Assembly: GCF_027595985.1 (NCBI RefSeq) | Contig: NC_073305.1 | Location: 80,235,974 to 80,299,973 of the forward strand | Length of the DNA: 64,000 bases | Reading direction: 5' to 3' | From: Sorex araneus | Lineage: Eukaryota; Chordata; Mammalia; Eulipotyphla; Soricidae | Part shown: piece by piece, positions 58,061 to 64,000 of the stretch | Layout: every line of letters begins with the position of its first letter | Position numbering within the stretch: the stretch's first letter is position 1 | Notes under the pieces: generated by a model | The model's database searches: none | Told to the model about the DNA's origin: nothing | The model's input: only the letters and a program-made list of their open reading frames with translations | Translations under genes and position numbers: made by a program

Positions 58061-59636
58061 CCAAACACTGATCTTTAGCAGTTCTTCAGGGGCATGTCTG
58101 GGAGAGGTGGGAGAGTTGGAGGGCTTATATTCTCTGAGGACAGCTGACAATTCTCAGAGGGATTTCTCATTATAGGCCTTACTGGGCCTTTTGCCTAGTT
58201 GTCACCCAGTTATTCCAATACATTGTGCATACTGGTTTCTAGTCTAAGTTTTGTGTATTTACTATCTGACAATATGGGAATATTAGTTTGACATAGTCTT
58301 GAACAATCAGTAAGGAGGCCAGGAGCAATGGCATGCTGCCACAGTCAATCAGAATGTGTGTCACGACCTATCAAAATGGAAACTGACCTTCGGTCACGGA
58401 TGTTGGTCACTGATGTCTTAGTAGTGCAGACCAGCCAGGGACACCTTCCCCACCCCCCACCCCTAATCTGATGAGTGTTTGGAAGAATTCATCCAATAGA
58501 AGCCTTCTACTAGTGAGAATTTCAGAAAGCATGATCGAGTTGCTGAGTTTGTGGTTCTTTAAATCCTTGCAAGAGCTGCCTTCAGGCAAAGCTGGTCTTC
58601 TTAGCACATTGCATGGCATATGCATGAAACATCTTCATGAGAGGAAAAGCGGCAGCCAGAGTCTGGCCACTGGCCACCACTCTTGTGCTGATGTGTTTGA
58701 GGGGTGGAGGCAGCAAGACACATGCCAAGATTAAGTTTGAATTCCCTCACGACTACTTGGAGACTGATATGCACACTCACGCACATGTGCTGACACTCGT
58801 ACGTGTGCTCATGGCACTCTGTGCTGGGGAGTGCTGTCTGGGTTCAGTGGAGCTGGGCCAAGGCAGAGCCAGAGGCTGGCACAGGCATTGTTCATTGTAT
58901 TGTGAGTGACATGAAATCTACCGTTTGACAGCCAGCCCACATAGCTGTGGTGATGTGAGAGGCTCACTTTAGATCACGCATTCCAAGGCTGCGCATGGAT
59001 TAATATGGCTTTGAAAGGACTTTTCTTTCTTTCTTTCAAATTTAATATGAGAGTATATGAGGAAGAACATGGTAGCAATTAGCTGCTGCCATGAATTTTA
59101 TGAGCAGTTTGCTAGAAACCACATTAATGGTTCCATGGGTAGTGCTGAGATCAGATTTGCTATGTTATTTTTTCTCTTTCCTTCCTTTCCTTTTTAAAAG
59201 GCCAGACTAAGGTCTAGGATGTTATCAGGTGGGTGGCCCTAAGAGCCAATTATCTCTTTTTCAAGACAGGTAGCTCATCCCTACCTTCGGATCCTACACA
59301 AAGCCTAATTTGTGAATCTAGCCAGATGGAGACTTAGGATGTAGTCTGGCTTTGGTTCTGAGAAATGAAGAGAAATCCTTGCAAGAGATATCCACAGAGA
59401 AGTTGTTCCCAAAAAGAAATTAAACCTTCCCTCATGTTTCTCATTTTTATCAAAATGGACCTGGAATAAAATGTATTAATTTGGGAAAAATTAGAAGCAA
59501 ATGGTCCTTATAAATTCTCAGGAACCATGGAGGTTTGGAAATATTTTACCTAGAGCCACGGGCAAGGATTGGTATTGGGTAAAGGGATTTTGTGCAAAAA
59601 ACAAACCTCTGCAGAGCTTTTTATTCTTCCTTTTTT
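58061..59636. other. Unique sequence, 1.6 kb
   Basis: No repeat recognised. Overlapping frames at 58407-58909 on both strands have no motif. Confidence 0.45.
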
Positions 59637-59876
59637 TTTCTTAATTTTTTTTTAATTTTTGTTTTGGGCCACAACTGGCAATGTTTGGGGCTTACTCCTG
59701 GCTCTGAGCTCAGGGATGACTCCTGGTGGCCTTGGTAGTGTTGTGTGTGTGTATGTGTGTGTGTGTATGTGTGTGTTAGGGGGGGAGGTTGTGGGGGAAT
59801 ATGAGATGCAAGTATGGAACCCAGGTCTGTCGCATGCAAGGTGAATGCCCTAGCCACTGTACCATCTCTCTGCTCC
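59637..59876 (-). mobile_element. SINE-A with internal GT expansion
   Basis: Minus-strand SINE (ttgggccacaactggcaatg ... ctctctgctcc) whose middle carries a (GTGTAT)n-type tract at 59738-59777. The microsatellite has displaced part of the body. Confidence 0.85.
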
Positions 59877-60411
59877 TTCCCTGCACAAGTTCTTGGAAAT
59901 AAATGTGGGAAGAAGCCAGCTGAGGCCTCTTCAAAAAGGCCTTTTCCATTTTTGAAATCCTGCAACAAAAATAACTTTGTCTTCAAATCACAAACCTTGA
60001 TCAGGTGATGAAAGAAGACCAAGGAGAACAAGGCTCGATTGCTGCAATCCCAGGCGCAAGAGTGAATGAGCTGGAAAGAGGGTTTAGTAAGGAAACCAAA
60101 CTAGAATAACAAACAGGACATACCCTCTGTCTAGGGGAAAAGAAACAACATGGTTATTAGATTATAACTTTTACTTCTGGTGTCTCTCTGTGACTTGGCG
60201 TGTTGGCTACCAGAAGCTCTGGAAAGAGTCCAGATAGTTAATGTGGCTTCTTCTGTGGCTCGTGTCAGGGTGCAGTGGATAAGAAAGGTGATTGGGACTG
60301 TCCCTTGAAAACCAACACTGCACATTTGTTCAGGTCCACGGAGCTGAAATTTGTGACTTCATTGTGTTGGAAGCTTGCTAGCAGAGGTTTGTGTCAATGA
60401 TAAAGACTTAA
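59877..60411. other. Unique sequence
   Basis: No repeat or gene recognised. Confidence 0.45.
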
Positions 60412-60490
60412 AGGTCTAGAGAGATAGTAAAGGGCTTAAGGTTGCACACTGCCAGAATCCAATCCCCCCAAAACCCCAAGACAAACAAGC
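60412..60490 (+). repeat. SINE-A head remnant
   Basis: aggtctagagagatagtaaa, then ccagaatccaatccccccaa; only the head side is present. Confidence 0.5.
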
Positions 60491-61689
60491 AACGACAACA
60501 AAGAGCTAAGAATCAAAGAATAAATAAATGAAACCTCATTACATGTCTTTTGTAATAATAATAATTGTTTGTTAAAGCTGCTCGCTCTCATATTTCCTTG
60601 ACTGACAACAAGTAGAAAATTCATGTTAATAAATCTAGGGGGCTTGAATCCTAACTCACTTAAATTCTAAGCACAGATAATTCTTGGCAGTTTGGATATG
60701 GAAAAGATACCACCAAGTACCATTTAAAATAGTATGATTAAACGGCCTGTTTCCTGATACTTTCTGATGAAATCAGTGTATTTTAACTCAGACACAAATA
60801 TTTCAATAATAGAGGACTAGGCTGTTAATAAACTTGGCTCAAGGAAGACATTCCTCACTCAGAGATATTTTGATTTGGGTTCAGCCTCTTTTGAAAAAGT
60901 CATCTTATAAAGCTTCAGATGCTTCAACTACGAATTCTAAGATTTGAAGAAAGCTATCAGGAAGATGTGTGTGAGAGTTACAATAGCATCTTTGATTTAA
61001 AACACCATCCATCTAATTCAAATGTAAATGTAATGGAAGTGTAGTCAAGGGCAAAATGGCCGTCTGTCTCCCCTCAAGTAAAGCAAACTCAAACACAAGG
61101 TCATTGTTAACAGAAAAAAAATAATTTATGCTAGATATGAGACCTCCCATTTAATTTTGCTTTCTAAAATAACTTATGTTACATAAATTCTTTCCCAGTG
61201 AAATAAAATAGTTTTGAAAAGTAACCGGTTGAAACTGTGAAACTGGTTCCTATACATGTTTGTCCAGATAGTATAAGTCAAATTCTTATAAAATTGCTGG
61301 CTTGGCCTTTAACAATAGGAGTGATGAAAATAATGAGTTGAAAAGCAACTTCTAGGAGTAAAAGTGGAAGGCTAATTGTCCTTGAACATGGAGAAAGGAC
61401 AAGGACCATGTTGCTTTAAATGGTCTCCCAGTTGATGGCAGATTATTATGTGGAGATGGTGCCCAGATGGTTTTCATTTCTCCAGAAGACAGGGGGTGCG
61501 GGGCAAACCCCAAACCTGAGAGACTGGACTTGTATTAGGGGAGATTAGAGTCTGAGATGAAGAAGGCAGCCCTGGTGGAAGGATTGTGAGACACTGGAAT
61601 GAACAGGCCTTGAAGATTATGAAATCCCCGTCTCTCTGACATTCTTATATTAAAGTGATAGGGATGAATCTGACAGGGTTGGTGGAATG
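60491..61689. other. Unique sequence
   Basis: No repeat or gene recognised. Confidence 0.45.
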
Positions 61690-61870
61690 GTTTCCTTATC
61701 TGCCTGGAGCGAGCAGAGGGAGGGCGGGCTGAGCCCAAGGCGGCTGGAGGCCCAGTCTGGGTGCAGCCCGCTGTGGGCCTTGAGCATCGCCAGTGGCAGG
61801 GAAGCCAGTGCGCAGAGCCAGGAGCCTGCTGCTTGAGCGCGCCTGTGTGCCGGGTAAGCTGACACTTCGC
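61690..61870 (+). other. GC-rich stretch with donor-like site, possible first exon
   Basis: Markedly more GC- and CpG-rich than its neighbours (gagggcgggctgagcccaag, gagcgcgcctgtgtgccggg). It ends with ccgggtaagc at about 61848-61857, which fits a splice donor. No TATA or start codon context is convincing. It might be an alternative first exon or just a small GC island; direction is inferred from the donor only. Confidence 0.3.
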
Positions 61871-62162
61871 GTTCCTTTCGACTCAAACGGCTCCAAAGTC
61901 GTTTAGGATCTTTCTGACTGCCAACTGCCACCTTGAAATAGGAAAAGTATTTTAAACAAATCCTCCAGGACTTGCAGGCCGTGTGTGCTCAGAAATACAT
62001 CGTCACCGGACACCTCAGAAGGGCAACTGAAAACGATTAGCACGGCGGGAAACGCGATGGCAAAGTCATGTGGGGAGAGGGGAAGACTGGGATATTAGAC
62101 TTATCGCCTCTCTTTCTCCTTTAAAAACATTTTTTGGACATAGAAGCTGAATGTTCTTGATA

Positions 62163-62165
<3 letters not shown>
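61871..62165. other. Unique sequence
   Basis: No repeat or gene recognised. Confidence 0.4.
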
Positions 62166-62212
<47 letters not shown>

Positions 62213-62232
62213 CCTCCCTCCCTCCCTCCCCC
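62166..62232. repeat. (CT)n-(CTCC)n microsatellite
   Basis: About 42 bases of CT followed by ctcc units. Confidence 0.95.
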
Positions 62233-63194
62233 TAATAATTTTTCTCTTTCAAACCTTTTAATTTTTTTACTTAATAACAAACTATTTAAAGCATGACTAT
62301 TTGGTCTTCTGGATGCAGAGAGGCAAACCTGGAGAATTTGAAAAGGCAATTAAAAAAATTGTTGTTTAAAAAAAAACAGCAAAAAACCCTCCAACTTTGC
62401 TGTACTTATAAAAGGATACTCTTACGAGTATCTGTTTTAAATATATTTCTTAAGGTGATGAAACATCCCAGGGAACAGAGCTGTATCTGAAGCGATTTGT
62501 GTGGAAAGGATTTAAAACATTTTTTTTCCCTCCCTCTTCCTAAGGCAGCCCAACTTCATACTTCAAAGGAGCTGAGTGAAATTTCTACCTAAGGGAGGCC
62601 TTGCCTCCCCCAGCGGACTTGGTTTCCATACCATGGCTTTTCTGGAAATGTCCTCTTTCCATACGCTACCTCGGAGTCACGCCTCATTGAGGGTGATGAT
62701 TATGATCTCCTCTGGACCTTTGGATGCTGCTGAGAATCGGGAGGATATTTTGAGCCCTGGAATTTGGGCTCTGCCACATGTTTGGATTAACAACCAGTTA
62801 AACCTTGCTAAGGCAATATTTTTCTATGTAGTTAGTTTTTATACCAAACAAGGTTTGTAGTAATTGGATGCCCTACTTGAGCAAAACTGTTTACCAGAAA
62901 ATAAATCACTCCTGGCATTAAGAAAACACAAGCCTAGGGATTCGCCAGTGCAGCCTCATCCCCTTCATTTCTCATAAACCTAGCCCCAAACATGTGCGTG
63001 CTCATCTACGATGACTTATGCTTTGAATTGTGGTCTCTTTATTTCCATGCCCATTATAATGCTTACCTAAACATTTCCCTCTGTTTAGCTGCGGTGCTTC
63101 TGGTAATGACTTATATTTGACTGCTGGGAAGCCTTTGTCAGTCTTTAGCAAGCCCTACTGAAAAGAGAGAGCAGGGATAAAGGGAGAAAGGAAC
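62233..63194. other. Unique sequence
   Basis: No repeat recognised. A 94-codon plus-strand frame at 62576-62860 has no recognisable domain. Confidence 0.4.
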
Positions 63195-63219
63195 AGAGAG
63201 AGAGAGAGAGAGAGAGAGC
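63195..63219. repeat. GA microsatellite in purine-rich tract
   Basis: (GA)n within a longer purine-rich stretch (63160-63275). Confidence 0.9.
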
Positions 63220-64000
63220 AAGGGAGAAGGTAGAAAGGCAGGCAAGAAAAAAAGGGAGAGCAAAAGAAAAGAAAGAAATACATACTTTTTTTAAAAATCA
63301 TCAGTGACCATGTTATATAACATGAAGCATGAATTATAACATGAAGCAACTTCAGGATTAGTTCATCTTGCCTCTGATTTATACATGAGGACAGTTGGAG
63401 TATGATAGGTTTTAGAAAGTTCAAGTCAACCAACTATTGTTAACCTTTGATTTTTGCCCTGATGATATCTGTTACCTCTGTCTTCCTACTATCTTTTTTG
63501 TTGGAGATCTTGATTGACTAAAGAAGAACCTAAAAAATAAACACAAGGAATAGTTGACCAGGTTCTCTTGGGGAGAGGGAATAAGCTTGAATTATAGATT
63601 TTTACATTCTGGTAACCATGGAGTTAGTGAGTTCCAGGCAGCAAGACCATATGTTGCTGATATTTGGTTGTGTCTCCTGTGAATGGTACTGCCCAATTTC
63701 TGGCAGTCATTTCATGCCAGTCAAAGCCACATTGGAAGATGCTATCAGTAAGGCAGATGTCAAGGCAATATAGGAAAATGATCAAAATACATAAAGTTTT
63801 CAGTCTTTTAGAATTTTGTCAAAATTCATATGGAAGAAGAGTCTCCTGTTTGAGGAATAATTTGTTTACTCTACTGAGCTCAACTCAGAGCTAGTAGCTA
63901 TAATAATTTGGAATGAATCCAGTGGTCTTTCCATGAATGGGCAGACCTGATCCAAGTCAATTATGCTTATTAAGCATAAATGCATAAAAGCGAAAAACAC
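63220..64000. other. Unique sequence to window end
   Basis: No repeat or gene recognised. Confidence 0.45.

Noticed and set aside
1-64000. An undescribed multi-gene biological system
   Set aside because: No gene cluster, operon or defence/biosynthetic locus is present; the structure is explained by retroelements, simple repeats and unique non-coding DNA.

Overview
This window looks like an intergenic or intronic piece of a eulipotyphlan mammal, most likely a shrew of the Sorex type. The main evidence is a very abundant tRNA-derived SINE. Its head carries A- and B-box-like motifs (tagcacagcgggtagg, ggttcgattcc) and its body reads catatggtcccctgagcac. I recognise this pattern from memory of common-shrew genomic sequence; no database was searched. 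Ancient mammalian MIR fragments, an old DNA-transposon fossil and abundant L1 support a placental mammal. I see no complete protein-coding gene, no functional RNA gene and no prokaryotic feature. Nearly all open frames of 60-170 codons fall inside SINE, L1, LTR or microsatellite sequence.

Four retroelement groups dominate. (1) SINE-A is about 180 bp with a tRNA-like head and an A-rich tail, often with clear target-site duplications (TSDs). (2) SINE-B is about 240 bp. It has the same head, a different body (segments such as gagcctggcaagctacc and atatgccaaaaacagtaac) and a tail of short repeats (cagtga, gata) instead of poly(A). (3) L1 is present as 5'-truncated ORF2/3'UTR copies. These include a copy with a perfect 77-bp TSD, a twin-primed inverted copy, a copy with a probable 3' transduction, and two copies landed on the same site. 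(4) A 650-700 bp composite element occurs twice on the minus strand (about 43.6-44.2 and 49.7-50.4 kb). Its 3' part resembles the SINE-B body and its 5' part is a module that also occurs in tandem near 9.5-10.0 kb, fused there to an L1 3'UTR.

The most structured region is 21.5-28.9 kb. An old L1 ORF2 copy is split by three later insertions. The largest is a 4.2-kb poly(A)-tailed, TSD-flanked retrocopy of an RNA from a betaretrovirus-like (class II) endogenous retrovirus. It retains pol-end/env remnants, a polypurine tract and a U3-R ending in AATAAA. Two unrelated LTRs are nested inside it. Next to it sit a younger L1 and a chimeric L1-3'UTR element. A second copy of one nested LTR family lies at 39.0-40.1 kb on the minus strand, inside another L1.

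Layout: 0-9 kb scattered SINEs, one L1 tail and unique sequence; 9.1-10.3 kb composite element; 10.3-14.5 kb mostly unique with MIRs and a homeodomain-site-rich stretch; 14.5-16.2 kb L1, DNA transposon and SINE-A; 16.2-21.5 kb unique plus SINEs and a young L1 tail; 21.5-28.9 kb nested complex; 29-38 kb SINEs and five L1 copies; 38.5-40.8 kb L1 with LTR; 41-50.7 kb SINEs and composite elements; 50.7-64 kb mostly unique. The last region holds one candidate coding exon on the minus strand (53.27-53.55 kb) and a GC-rich stretch with a splice-donor-like site near 61.7-61.86 kb.

No previously undescribed multi-gene system was found. The observations worth checking concern retroelement structure: the retrotransposed retroviral RNA, module sharing between L1 and the SINE-B-related element, and chimeric short L1-tail elements.
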